Shown: positions 14,312 through 22,640 of the stretch, piece after piece
Position numbering within the stretch: the first letter of the stretch is position 1
How the letters are laid out: the number at the start of each line of letters is the position of its first letter
Assembly: GCA_017394835.1 (NCBI GenBank)
Contig: JAFPXD010000015.1
Span: forward strand, 1 to 33,346
Reading direction: 5' to 3'
DNA length: 33,346 bases
DNA from: Clostridia bacterium
GTDB taxonomy: Bacteria; Bacillota; Clostridia; Christensenellales; CAG-138
The notes under the pieces: generated by a model
What the model was told of the DNA's origin: nothing
Database searches by the model: none
What the model saw: the letters and a program-made list of their open reading frames with translations, nothing else
Translations under genes and position numbers: made by a program

Positions 14312-15442
14312 ATGAAAGTCAAAGTCAGTCATATCACAAAAATATTCCCGTCGCGAAACAAAAAATCAAAGGAGACGGTCACGGCGCTCGATGATTTTTC
14401 ATTTGAGATACCCGACGGCAAGCTCGTGGGCCTGCTCGGGCCCTCCGGCTGCGGAAAATCGACAATGCTCAACGTCATAAGCGGCCTTGAAAAGCCGACG
14501 AGCGGGCGCGTCTATTTCGGTGAAGACGACGTGACCGACCTGCCTCCCGAGGTGCGCGGAGTCGGCCTCGTGTTCCAGAATTACGCGCTCTATCCGCATA
14601 TGACGGTGCGCAAAAACATAATGTTCCCGCTTGAAAACCTAAAGGGCGACAAGAAGCTCACCAAGGAGCAGATGCAGGAAAGGGTGGAGCAGGCGGCAAA
14701 GCTCGTCCAGATCACGGATTACATGGAGCGCAAGCCCTCGCAGATGTCCGGCGGTCAGCAGCAGCGCGTCGCGATAGCCCGCGCGCTCGTAAAGCTTCCC
14801 GGCATACTCCTGCTCGACGAGCCGCTTTCCAACCTCGATGCGCGCCTGCGCCTGCAGACGAGGGAGGAGCTTCGCCGCATCCAGCGCGAAACGGGCATCA
14901 CAACGGTATTCGTCACCCACGATCAGGAGGAGGCGATGAGCATATCCGATATGATAGTCGTAATGAAGGAAGGAGTGCTCAATCAGGTTGGCAAGCCGCA
15001 GGAGATCTACGACGATCCCGTTAATCTTTTCGTTGCGAAGTTCTTGGGCACGCCGCCCATCAACGTATTCCGCGGCAGGCTTGCCGGCGGCAGGCTCATG
15101 ATAGGCTCCGAGCCCGTACTTGAAGCGAAAGCCGCGCCCGACAGGGAGGTGTGGATAGGCGTCCGCCCCGAAGGCTTCATCCCCGCGGAGGACGGCGAGC
15201 TCACCTGCTCCTTTGTAAACGTGGAGGTCATGGGCCGCGATACGACCGTCGTTTCGACCCATCCCGACTGCGAAAACGCAAGCATCCGCTCAATAATCAG
15301 CTCCGATCTTAAGGTGGAGCCCAAAAACGGTTCCGTCAAATTCCGGTTGAAGCCGCACAAGGTGCATCTTTTCGACGCCGAAACAGAGGAACGGCTCCGC
15401 ACAGAGCTCTTGCCCGTCGGGGAGGGGAGGGAGCATGCGTAA
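14312..15442 (+). CDS. Sugar ABC importer ATPase (UgpC/MsmK type)
   Basis: A 376-residue ATPase that powers a carbohydrate importer. Walker A is GPSGCGKST, the Q-loop is VFQNYALYPHMT, the signature is MSGGQQQRVAIARAL, Walker B is LLLDEPLSNLD, and the switch histidine is in VFVTHDQEEAM. A C-terminal regulatory/TOBE region (about 240-376) is typical of this subfamily, which energises oligosaccharide or glycerol-phosphate uptake. It overlaps the next permease by 8 bp. Having an ATPase in the operon, not a shared one elsewhere, makes the transporter self-contained. The start context is weak (GGGGG 7 nt upstream). Confidence 0.95.
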   Translation: MKVKVSHITKIFPSRNKKSKETVTALDDFSFEIPDGKLVGLLGPSGCGKSTMLNVISGLEKPTSGRVYFGEDDVTDLPPEVRGVGLVFQNYALYPHMTVRKNIMFPLENLKGDKKLTKEQMQERVEQAAKLVQITDYMERKPSQMSGGQQQRVAIARALVKLPGILLLDEPLSNLDARLRLQTREELRRIQRETGITTVFVTHDQEEAMSISDMIVVMKEGVLNQVGKPQEIYDDPVNLFVAKFLGTPPINVFRGRLAGGRLMIGSEPVLEAKAAPDREVWIGVRPEGFIPAEDGELTCSFVNVEVMGRDTTVVSTHPDCENASIRSIISSDLKVEPKNGSVKFRLKPHKVHLFDAETEERLRTELLPVGEGREHA

Positions 15443-16322
15443 GAATTTGAAGGCGTGGCTGTATCTGCTGCCCGCGATACTCTTTCTCGGCTTCTTCATG
15501 GTCTATCCGCTCGTCGATGTGCTCGTCTATTCGTTCGAGGAAGGCTATAATTCCGCCTCGCAGACCTTCATGGGCGTGGGCTTGTATAACTATTCCTACG
15601 TCCTGCACGATCCCTATTTCCTGCAGGCGGTCAAGAATACGCTCATACTCGTCATAATAACCGTACCCGTTTCCACCGGGCTCGCTCTGCTCATATCGCT
15701 GGGGCTGAATTCCATCAAAAAGCTCAAGGAGCTTTACCAGACCGTCTATTTCCTGCCCTACGTCACGAACACGCTTGCGGTCGGCCTCGTGTTCATGATA
15801 CTGTTCAAGAAGACGCCCTATACCGACGGCATGGTGAACATGCTTATAAAGCTCTTCGGCGGCAGCTCGGTCGATTTTATCGACGGCCCCTATTGGGCAA
15901 AGATGTTCGTCCTCTGCTTCTATACGGTGTGGATAGTGCTCCCGTTCAAGATACTCATTCTGACGAGCGCCCTTGCCTCCGTGAATGAGGATTACTACAA
16001 GGCCGCCAAGATAGACGGCGCCTCCAAGTGGCGCGTTTTCACAAGGATCACCCTTCCCATGATATCGCCCATGATATTCTATCTGGTGATCACGGGCTTC
16101 ATAGGCGCGTTCAAGGCGTATTCGGATGCGGTCGCGCTGTTCGGCACAAATCTTAACGCCGCAAAGATGAATACGATAGTCGGCTACGTTTACGATATGC
16201 TCTATGGCGACAGCGGCGGGTATCCTTCCTACGCCTCCGCGGCGGCGCTCATACTGTTCGCCATCGTATTCACCATAACCGTGATAAACCTGCTCATATC
16301 CAAAAAGCAGGTCAGCGTGTAA
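15435..16322 (+). CDS. Sugar ABC importer permease (UgpA/MalF type)
   Basis: A 295-residue inner-membrane permease with six predicted helices, the first at LKAWLYLLPAILFLGFFMVY. The cytoplasmic EAA loop that docks to the ATPase reads YYKAAKIDGASKWRVFTRIT, followed by LPMISP. The length is standard for the family. GGAGGGGAGG before ATG 15435 lies inside the ATPase 3' end, so translation is coupled. It should pair with the second permease to form the channel; the substrate is a saccharide by family, not further defined. Confidence 0.95.
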   Translation: MRKNLKAWLYLLPAILFLGFFMVYPLVDVLVYSFEEGYNSASQTFMGVGLYNYSYVLHDPYFLQAVKNTLILVIITVPVSTGLALLISLGLNSIKKLKELYQTVYFLPYVTNTLAVGLVFMILFKKTPYTDGMVNMLIKLFGGSSVDFIDGPYWAKMFVLCFYTVWIVLPFKILILTSALASVNEDYYKAAKIDGASKWRVFTRITLPMISPMIFYLVITGFIGAFKAYSDAVALFGTNLNAAKMNTIVGYVYDMLYGDSGGYPSYASAAALILFAIVFTITVINLLISKKQVSV

Positions 16323-16334
16323 GGGGGCAAGCGC

Positions 16335-17204
16335 ATGAAAAAGGAATTCGAAAGGATAGAGCGGGCGGAAAAAAACCGCAGGCTCGCAAAAAACATAATA
16401 ACCTACACGCTTTTGACGATATGGGCGCTCATAGTGCTCTTCCCGTTCTACTGGATGGTACTCTCCTCCATAAAGAGCTACAGCTCCTATAATTCGGAGT
16501 ACGTGCCCAAATTCATTGCCGAAGCGCCCACGATCCAAAACTACGTTGAAGCGTTCACCGCGGTGCCGCTTTCGCGGTATTTCACGAACACGCTAATATT
16601 CACCGTCATCACGACGGCGCTGATGCTTGTCGTGACAGTGCTTGCCGCGTTTGCGTTCGCAAGGCTCGATTTCAAGGGCAAGAACCTGGTTTTCACGCTG
16701 TTTTTGGCGCTCATGATGATCCCTTCGGAGCTCGTCATAATCACGAATTTCCAGACCATTACCAACCTCGGCATGCGCAATACGTTCGCGGGCCTCATAC
16801 TGCCCTCGGTCACGAGCGTTTTCTACATTTATCTGCTTAAGGAAAACTTCGAGCAGATCCCGGAAGAGCTCTACAAGGCGGCAAAGGTCGATGGCACCTC
16901 GGATCTCAAGTACCTTACCAAGGTAATGATCCCCATCTGCCGCCCCACGATAGTCACGATCGTGATTTTGAAGATAATCGAATGCTGGAATTCATACGTC
17001 TGGCCGCGGCTCATCACGGACGATAAGGCGTATTACCTCGTTTCCAACGGCATACAGGAGATAAGGGAAAACGGCTTCGGCAGGGAGAACATCCCCGCGA
17101 TGATGGCGGCGGTCGTGGTGATCTCGGTGCCGCTCATAATACTCTTCCTCGTGTTCAGAAGGAAGATAATGGCGGGCGTTTCGAGAGGAGGCACAAAGGG
17201 ATGA
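16335..17204 (+). CDS. Sugar ABC importer permease (UgpE/MalG type)
   Basis: A 289-residue permease with a basic N-terminus and six helices (first at IITYTLLTIWALIVLFPFYW). The EAA loop is LYKAAKVDGTSDLKYLTKVM, followed by IPICRP. AAGGGGG lies upstream of ATG, 12 bp after the first permease. Its stop overlaps the start of the binding protein by 4 bp (ATGA). Partner of the 15435-16322 permease. Confidence 0.95.
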   Translation: MKKEFERIERAEKNRRLAKNIITYTLLTIWALIVLFPFYWMVLSSIKSYSSYNSEYVPKFIAEAPTIQNYVEAFTAVPLSRYFTNTLIFTVITTALMLVVTVLAAFAFARLDFKGKNLVFTLFLALMMIPSELVIITNFQTITNLGMRNTFAGLILPSVTSVFYIYLLKENFEQIPEELYKAAKVDGTSDLKYLTKVMIPICRPTIVTIVILKIIECWNSYVWPRLITDDKAYYLVSNGIQEIRENGFGRENIPAMMAAVVVISVPLIILFLVFRRKIMAGVSRGGTKG

Positions 17205-18805
17205 AAAAGGCTTTGGCGTGTTTTGCGGCGTTGCTGGCCGCCGTGCTTCTTATAGTTCCGCTTGCCGCCTGTCACGGCTCGAAGGGCATGCCCGCATTCA
17301 CCGTTCCGGAAGGCTTCGATACCTCCCGCGATATTGAGATAACCTTCTGGGCGAAGAACGATACCAATAAGACTCAGGTCGATATTTACAAGAAGGCGAT
17401 AGCGGATTTCGAATCGTACTACCCCAACGTAAAGGTCAATCTGCGCCTCTATACCGATTATGGCAAGATCTATAACGACGTCATCACAAACATAGCTACG
17501 GGCACCACCCCGAACGTCTGCATAACGTACCCCGACCATATAGCTACCTATATCACGGGCGATAACGTGGTGGTCCCCCTTGAAGAGCTCATGGACGATC
17601 CCGAATACGGCCTCGGCGGAATGGCTGTCAAATTCGACGCGCCCAAAAAGGATGAGGTCGTACCCAAATATCTTTCCGAATGCGTCGTCGCGGGGAGGCA
17701 GTATGCGCTGCCCTTCATGCGCTCGACGGAAGCCTGTTACATAAACCGCGACCTTGTCGAAAAGCTCGGCTATGAGATCCCCGAAGTCCTCACGTGGGAT
17801 TTCGTGTGGGAGGTCTCCGAAGCCGCCATGAAGAAGGACGCAAACGGCGATTTCGAGGTGAACGGGCAGAAGGTCATGATCCCCTTCATCTATAAATCGA
17901 CCGACAACATGATGATACAGATGCTCCGCCAGAAGAACGCGGGCTATTCCACGGAGGAGGGGGAGATACTGCTTTTCAACGATACCGCGAAGCAGCTGCT
18001 CTATACCGTGGCGGAGCACGTAAAAACGAGGGCGTTCTCCACATTCAAAATAACGAGCTACCCCGGCAATTTCCTGAATGCCGGCCAATGCGTCTTCGCG
18101 ATAGATTCCACCGCGGGCGCAACCTGGATGGGCTCCGACGCGACCCATCACGATATTGCTTCCGATAAGGTGGTACGCTTTGAAACGGTCGTCCGTCCCA
18201 TTCCGCAGTTCGATACGGAGCACCCGCAGATGATCTCGCAGGGCCCCTCCGTATGCATTTTCAACAAGCGCGACGGTCAGGAGGTGCTCGCCTCGTGGCT
18301 GTTCACGCAGTTCCTGCTCACGAACTCCGTTCAGATAGCGTATTCGAGCACGGAAGGTTACGTCCCCGTGACGCTAAAGGCGCAGGGCTCGTATGAATAC
18401 ACTGAATATCTTTCGCTCGAAGGGGCGGATAACGATCTGCACTATTCCGTAAAAATACAGGCGGCAAAGCTGCTGCTCGAAAACGTCGATAACACATTCA
18501 TAACCCCCGTTTTCAACGGCTCTGCCTCATTGCGCGACGCGGCGGGCTCGCTCATAGAAAGCACCGCGAAGGCCGTCCGCTATGGGCAGACGGTCGATGA
18601 AGCGTTCATGGCGAAGCTCTTTTCCGAAACGACGAGCCTTTACCGTTTGGATGGGGGCAGCATCGGCGGCGCGGTGGGCAAAAAGGATCTCGGCGCCCTT
18701 CCCGGAACGGCGAAGCTTCTGCTGATACTGCTTGCGGCGGCATGGGCGGCGATAGGCGCGGCGTTTATTGCAAGACTCGTTAAAAAACGAGGCGGAAAAG
18801 AATAA
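17201..18805 (+). CDS. Sugar-binding lipoprotein of the ABC importer, with extra C-terminal membrane helix
   Basis: A 534-residue family-1 extracellular solute-binding protein that captures the sugar for the importer. The signal peptide and lipobox are clear (VPLAAC, lipid cysteine at about residue 24). The body shows family texture: DIEITFWAKNDTNKTQVDIY, FESYYPNVKV, GTTPNVCITYPDHIATY, then AFYMRST-like sequence (LPFMRSTEACYINRDLVEKL) and TWDFVWEVSEAA. The unusual part is a C-terminal tail (about 505-530; AKLLLILLAAAWAAIGAAFI followed by RLVKKRGGKE) that reads as a membrane helix with positive end. The protein may therefore be tethered at both ends. At 534 residues it is longer than the usual 420-450. 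Confidence 0.93.
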   Translation: MKKALACFAALLAAVLLIVPLAACHGSKGMPAFTVPEGFDTSRDIEITFWAKNDTNKTQVDIYKKAIADFESYYPNVKVNLRLYTDYGKIYNDVITNIATGTTPNVCITYPDHIATYITGDNVVVPLEELMDDPEYGLGGMAVKFDAPKKDEVVPKYLSECVVAGRQYALPFMRSTEACYINRDLVEKLGYEIPEVLTWDFVWEVSEAAMKKDANGDFEVNGQKVMIPFIYKSTDNMMIQMLRQKNAGYSTEEGEILLFNDTAKQLLYTVAEHVKTRAFSTFKITSYPGNFLNAGQCVFAIDSTAGATWMGSDATHHDIASDKVVRFETVVRPIPQFDTEHPQMISQGPSVCIFNKRDGQEVLASWLFTQFLLTNSVQIAYSSTEGYVPVTLKAQGSYEYTEYLSLEGADNDLHYSVKIQAAKLLLENVDNTFITPVFNGSASLRDAAGSLIESTAKAVRYGQTVDEAFMAKLFSETTSLYRLDGGSIGGAVGKKDLGALPGTAKLLLILLAAAWAAIGAAFIARLVKKRGGKE

Positions 18806-18867
18806 AACGGGAGCTGCTTGAGGCGCCGTTACGCCGAAAATATAAAGTTTTGCGCCCGCGCGGGATA

Positions 18868-18895
18868 TTGATTTACCGTTTTTTTGAAGTATAAT
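18868..18895 (+). promoter_or_regulatory. Promoter of the small lipoprotein gene
   Basis: TTGATT (18868-18873), 16 bp, TATAAT (18890-18895), 50 bp before ATG 18945. Confidence 0.85.
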
Positions 18896-18944
18896 AGAAG
18901 CATCCGAAAGGAAAACACAAGCAAAACACATGGAGGAAAATGAA

Positions 18945-19688
18945 ATGAAAAAGATCATAGCTATCGTTCTCATCGCCGTCATGGCGCTTGCGGCCTTCAC
19001 CGCCTGCAAAAAGAATGATAACAAGCCCGCCGAAGACGTTAAGGGCGAAGGCGTTATGACTCACGAGCAGTACGTCGCCGCCGAGATCGGCGCAGAGGTT
19101 GTGGTCGAGACCTACGTTCAGGCCAAGCAGAGCTGGTGGGACAACAAGGGCACCTTCTACACCCAGGATAAGGACGGCGCTTACTTCATCTATGAGATGG
19201 GCTGCACCGAGGAAGAGTACAACAAGCTCGTTCCCGGTACCAAGATCAAGGTCACCGGTCATAAGGCTCAGTGGCCCGAAAGCACCGGCATCATCGAGAT
19301 AATCGACGCCAAGTTCGAGATCGAGGAAGGCAATTACGTTGCCGAGGCCTTTGACGCCACCGCGCTCTTCGGCACCGACGATCTTGCGAAGCACATGGCC
19401 GAGTATTTCACCGTCAAGTCCGCCGTTATCGAGGCTATGGACGAGGAAGGCGCCGCCTTCTGGTACAACTGGGATAACTCCGGCGAGGATGGCAGCGACC
19501 TTTACTTCAAGGTAAAGATCGGCGAGAAGACCTACACCTTCACCGTAGAGAGCTATCTCTGCGACAAGACCACCGAGGTCTATAACGCCGTCAAGAACCT
19601 CAAGGTCGGCGATACCGTTGACATTCTGGGCTTCCTGTATTGGTATGAGGGCGTCAACCCCCACGTGACCGGAATCACCGTTAAGTGA
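18945..19688 (+). CDS. Small lipoprotein with OB-fold-like repeats
   Basis: A 247-residue lipoprotein. ATG 18945 is preferred because GGAGG at 18932-18936 lies just upstream; the ATG at 18930 overlaps that site. The lipobox is AFTAC after a short hydrophobic signal. Two similar halves of about 100 residues look OB-fold-like: EVVVETYVQAKQSWWDN, then YVTQDKDG-type text (FYTQDKDGAYFIYEMG) and LVPGTKIKVTGHKAQW in the first, KTYTFTVESYLCD and LKVGDTVDILGFLYWYEG in the second. I recall similar proteins as uncharacterised lipoproteins in gut Clostridia. Codons are strongly biased to ATC, TTC and AAG, unlike most neighbours, which suggests high expression. It has its own promoter and terminator. Function unknown. 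Confidence 0.85.
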   Translation: MKKIIAIVLIAVMALAAFTACKKNDNKPAEDVKGEGVMTHEQYVAAEIGAEVVVETYVQAKQSWWDNKGTFYTQDKDGAYFIYEMGCTEEEYNKLVPGTKIKVTGHKAQWPESTGIIEIIDAKFEIEEGNYVAEAFDATALFGTDDLAKHMAEYFTVKSAVIEAMDEEGAAFWYNWDNSGEDGSDLYFKVKIGEKTYTFTVESYLCDKTTEVYNAVKNLKVGDTVDILGFLYWYEGVNPHVTGITVK

Positions 19689-19700
19689 TTTGAAACTACA

Positions 19701-19734
19701 AAAATCGCGCCCCTTGCGGGGCGCAATTTTTTTA
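19701..19734. terminator. Bidirectional terminator
   Basis: GCGCCCC (19707-19713), TTGC, GGGGCGC (19718-19724), with T8-like sequence on the plus side and T5 on the minus side. Shared by the lipoprotein gene and the convergent ABC exporter operon. Confidence 0.92.
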
Positions 19735-19749
19735 TACTTCAAAACATAC

Positions 19750-21351
19750 TTATAGCTTGGAGAATCTCCTTGCCCCGAACCCCGCGTTCACGCGGTGCAG
19801 TATTACGGAGCAGATAAGCTCGATCCCAAGTATCACGGTAATGGCGGGGATTATTCCTATCGCCCTGTGTGCAAGGAACCCTATCACCGCCAGCAGCAGC
19901 GTCGCGCCCCAGCCGAAGAGCATCGTAAACAATACGGGCAGATCCTGTTTGATGGGAACGGATTCGTTGGTCCAATCGAAATTGGGCTTCAATACGTTCA
20001 TCAAAAGGCCGAATTCCGCGATGAGCCAAATGAACAAAAGCGCGGCGGCAACGGTCAGCACAGACTGCCGGAAGGGCAGCTTAAGCGCGATGCAGATAGC
20101 CGAAGAGGCGGCCGCAACGGGTATTATGGCAAGAAGCATGTGCAGATTGAGCTTTGCCATAAGCACCGATTTGGGATCGACGGGCATGGACTGCACCAGC
20201 CAAAGGTTTTTGCCCTCGAGCGAGACGGAGGGGGCGGTTATGAGCACCGTCGAGGCGATCAGGAGCACCGCCGTAAGCGTAAGCAGGGGAGCAATATCGG
20301 GGAAGCCGAAGCGCTCCAGCAGCATGCCCATAAAGTTCCTTATGGCCTCGCCCTTTATCAGTATTGCGACGGCGGCGACGATCAGCATGAGAAGCCCCAT
20401 GCCGCAGTTCAGAATGTAGGTGGGGCTTGCCCCGAACCTTGCAAGCTCCTTTCTGAGGAGCGCGGTCGATACGGCCTTCTGCCCGGAACGCCTCTCACGA
20501 TAGACGGCCTTTCTGGCGGCAGTCTTAACGGTGAGCAGACGTATAAGCGTTGCGGAAAGTATGGCGGCGGTGATCGCAAACAGTATCACCGTGAAAAGCG
20601 TGAATATGAGCGCGCCCTGCGGCTTGCCGGAGGCGCCGAGCCCCAACTGCCAGATGGGCCAGCCCCAACCGCGCAGTCCCTTCTCGATGGCGTCGCTGCG
20701 GTCGATTATGGCCGTTATAAGCTTGTTCATCTTGAAATACAGGAAATAGTATCCACCGACGAACAGGAGCGAGAATACAACGCTTGCCAATGATTTGTTG
20801 CGTATCCTGCTCGTGGCCAAAGCGACGAGCCACCCGAGGAAGCAGGTCAGCACCGTTACGAGCAGCGCTATGACGAACAGGAGCAGTATAGAAAGGCAGA
20901 GCCAATCGAAGCGGAACCCCGCGAAAGAGCCATAGACGATAATAATGGGGATCCACACCACGGCGCAGAATATGAAGTTGAACAGATAGACGGTGAACAT
21001 CCTCGCTATAAGGATGTTTCGGGGCTCTATGGGCATGGAGAGCAGGAATTCGTTATCCTTCGCGTTGTAAAGGATGGCGTGCGTCATGAAAACGCTTCCT
21101 ATAACGCCGACCGCTATCGTAAACAGACCCTCAATGGCAAAGAAGAAGACGTCCTTCCCAAGCGGGATCAAAGCGGAAGCAAGCGCAGTCGCCGTGCCGC
21201 CGAACATCATTCCCATTGAAAGGAAAACGAAAACCATCAGCAGCACTATTCCGATCACCGCGCCCTTGGAGCGGGACTTGCCGGTCTTCCTGTTTCTGAA
21301 ATAGAGGTTGCCGAGCTGAGCCAGTTCCTTTTTTATAAGCGCTTTTAACAT
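19750..21351 (-). CDS. ABC-2 type exporter permease
   Basis: A 533-residue membrane protein with about ten or more helices, the channel part of an export-type ABC transporter. It opens with LKALIKKELAQLGNLYF, a usual ABC-2 permease N-terminus. It has a conserved-looking loop NAKDNEFLLSMPIEPRNILI, and the second half repeats the pattern (LEGKNLWLVQSMPVDPKSVL). This doubled loop shows that two permease halves are fused in one chain. It starts 12 bp after the ATPase stop, with GGAGGG as ribosome site. Substrate unknown: lipid, peptide or drug export are family possibilities. Confidence 0.9.
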   Translation of the reverse strand: MLKALIKKELAQLGNLYFRNRKTGKSRSKGAVIGIVLLMVFVFLSMGMMFGGTATALASALIPLGKDVFFFAIEGLFTIAVGVIGSVFMTHAILYNAKDNEFLLSMPIEPRNILIARMFTVYLFNFIFCAVVWIPIIIVYGSFAGFRFDWLCLSILLLFVIALLVTVLTCFLGWLVALATSRIRNKSLASVVFSLLFVGGYYFLYFKMNKLITAIIDRSDAIEKGLRGWGWPIWQLGLGASGKPQGALIFTLFTVILFAITAAILSATLIRLLTVKTAARKAVYRERRSGQKAVSTALLRKELARFGASPTYILNCGMGLLMLIVAAVAILIKGEAIRNFMGMLLERFGFPDIAPLLTLTAVLLIASTVLITAPSVSLEGKNLWLVQSMPVDPKSVLMAKLNLHMLLAIIPVAAASSAICIALKLPFRQSVLTVAAALLFIWLIAEFGLLMNVLKPNFDWTNESVPIKQDLPVLFTMLFGWGATLLLAVIGFLAHRAIGIIPAITVILGIELICSVILHRVNAGFGARRFSKL

Positions 21352-21363
21352 AACGCCCTCCGA

Positions 21364-22068
21364 TCACTCCACAAGCTCGAGGAATACCGATTCGAGCGAT
21401 TCGTTGCCCTTGACTTCCTCCATGGTGCCCGCAGTCTGGAGCTTGCCTTCCTTGATAATAGCGACCTTATCGCAGAGCTTTTCAGCCACCTCAAGCACGT
21501 GGGTGGAAAAGAATATGGCGCCGCCCTCATTGCATTTTTCGCGCATCATGCCCTTCAGTATGTGCGAAGCCTTCGGGTCGAGCCCGACGAAAGGCTCATC
21601 CATTATGATGAGCTTCGGATCGTGGATCCAGGCGGAGATTATGGCGAGCTTCTGCTTCATGCCGTGGGAATACGCGGAAATGGGCTGAGCAAGATCGCCC
21701 GTCAGCTCGAACAGATCGGCGAACTTCTTTATGCGCGCCGTACGGGTATCGGAGTCTATATCGTAGATATCCGAAACAAAGTTTAAGAATTTAATGCCCG
21801 TCATGTATTCGTAAAGGGCGGGATCGTCGGGGATGTAGGCGAGGATCCGCTTGCAAGCGGTGGGCTTTTCCGCAATGGACATTCCGTTTATAAGGATCTC
21901 GCCCTCGTCAAAGGCAAGAATGCCAGTCGCGCTTTTGAGCGTGGTGGTCTTGCCCGCACCGTTATGACCTATGAAACCGTAGATCTCGCCGGGCTTGATG
22001 TGCAGGGAAAGATCGTCAACGGCGACTTTTTCGCCGAAGCGTTTTGTCAGATGACTGATATTGAGCAT
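21364..22068 (-). CDS. ABC-2 type exporter ATPase
   Basis: A 234-residue ATPase partner of the downstream permease. Start: ATG 22068 with AAAGGAGG upstream; the longer frame to 22134 runs through the promoter. Walker A GHNGAGKTT, the signature region AYSHGMKQKLAIISAWI, Walker B LIIMDEPFVGLDP and the switch FFSTHVLEVAE are all intact. The signature SHGMKQ in place of LSGGQ is common in drug and natural-antibiotic export ATPases. It ends without the long C-terminal extension of importers. Confidence 0.95.
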   Translation of the reverse strand: MLNISHLTKRFGEKVAVDDLSLHIKPGEIYGFIGHNGAGKTTTLKSATGILAFDEGEILINGMSIAEKPTACKRILAYIPDDPALYEYMTGIKFLNFVSDIYDIDSDTRTARIKKFADLFELTGDLAQPISAYSHGMKQKLAIISAWIHDPKLIIMDEPFVGLDPKASHILKGMMREKCNEGGAIFFSTHVLEVAEKLCDKVAIIKEGKLQTAGTMEEVKGNESLESVFLELVE

Positions 22069-22095
22069 GGTAATTGCCTCCTTTTGCTTAGGAAT

Positions 22096-22124
22096 ATTAT
22101 ATCCTAGGCGGCATATCATTTCAA
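22096..22124 (-). promoter_or_regulatory. Promoter of the ABC exporter operon
   Basis: On the minus strand, TTGAAA (22124-22119), 17 bp, TATAAT (22101-22096). An interrupted inverted repeat TAGGA...TCCTA (22090-22106) brackets the -10 box and could be an operator. Confidence 0.88.
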
Positions 22125-22147
22125 CCGCCCGCATGTAAGGTTTGTGT

Positions 22148-22177
22148 AAAAAAAGCCGCCCGAACGGATCGGACGGC
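22148..22177 (-). terminator. Terminator of the small membrane protein gene
   Basis: An 8-bp GC stem with one mismatch (22155-22162 with 22170-22177), followed on the minus strand by T7 (22154-22148). Confidence 0.88.
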
Positions 22178-22192
22178 GTGATGGATCGGTTT

Positions 22193-22504
22193 TCAGCGAA
22201 CGAGCTTTTCCGCCAGTATTGAAACGAAGGGCAGATGCGTTTCGTTCCCGAGCAGATTGATAACGCCTATGAAAATCATGATGGCGTGCACTACCCACGC
22301 AAGCGCGTGATGGCAGAAGAAAGTCAGCGCGCCGAGAATAAAGGCCGCCGCCCAGCCGAGGACGGCTTCCCACATGAAGACGCGGTTTTCCCTGTTCATA
22401 CCGCGGTCAAGAATGAGCGCGAGCACAGCGACGATGGGGAGAATGAAGCAGACGCCGTAAGCGACGTTGTTTTTCATACCGAAGATCTTATGATTGTCCT
22501 GCAT
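22193..22504 (-). CDS. Small membrane protein of unknown function
   Basis: A 103-residue protein with three to four hydrophobic segments: VAYGVCFILPIVAVLALILD, VLGWAAAFILGALTFFCHHA and WVVHAIMIFIGVINLLG. The layout resembles the small Tic20/DUF4870-like membrane proteins, but no motif settles this. The start at 22504 has AAAGGGG upstream, and several TATAAT-like boxes lie at 22520-22545, so it has its own transcript ending at a strong terminator. Confidence 0.75.
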   Translation of the reverse strand: MQDNHKIFGMKNNVAYGVCFILPIVAVLALILDRGMNRENRVFMWEAVLGWAAAFILGALTFFCHHALAWVVHAIMIFIGVINLLGNETHLPFVSILAEKLVR

Positions 22505-22589
22505 GACGGATACCCCTTTGTATAATATAGTATAATTATAATACCACTAAGCGCACATAAAAGCAATGGGAAAAATAAGGAAAAAAGAA

Positions 22590-22626
22590 AAAATATGCGG
22601 GGGCGTAATCGGATGCGCCCCCGCGG
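22590..22626 (-). terminator. Terminator of the galactoside locus
   Basis: A GC-rich stem (22598-22606 with 22617-22624, one bulge), followed on the minus strand by ATATTTTTTC. It lies just past the GH36 stop at 22641. Confidence 0.85.
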
Positions 22627-22640
22627 TTTTATTACTTCGA

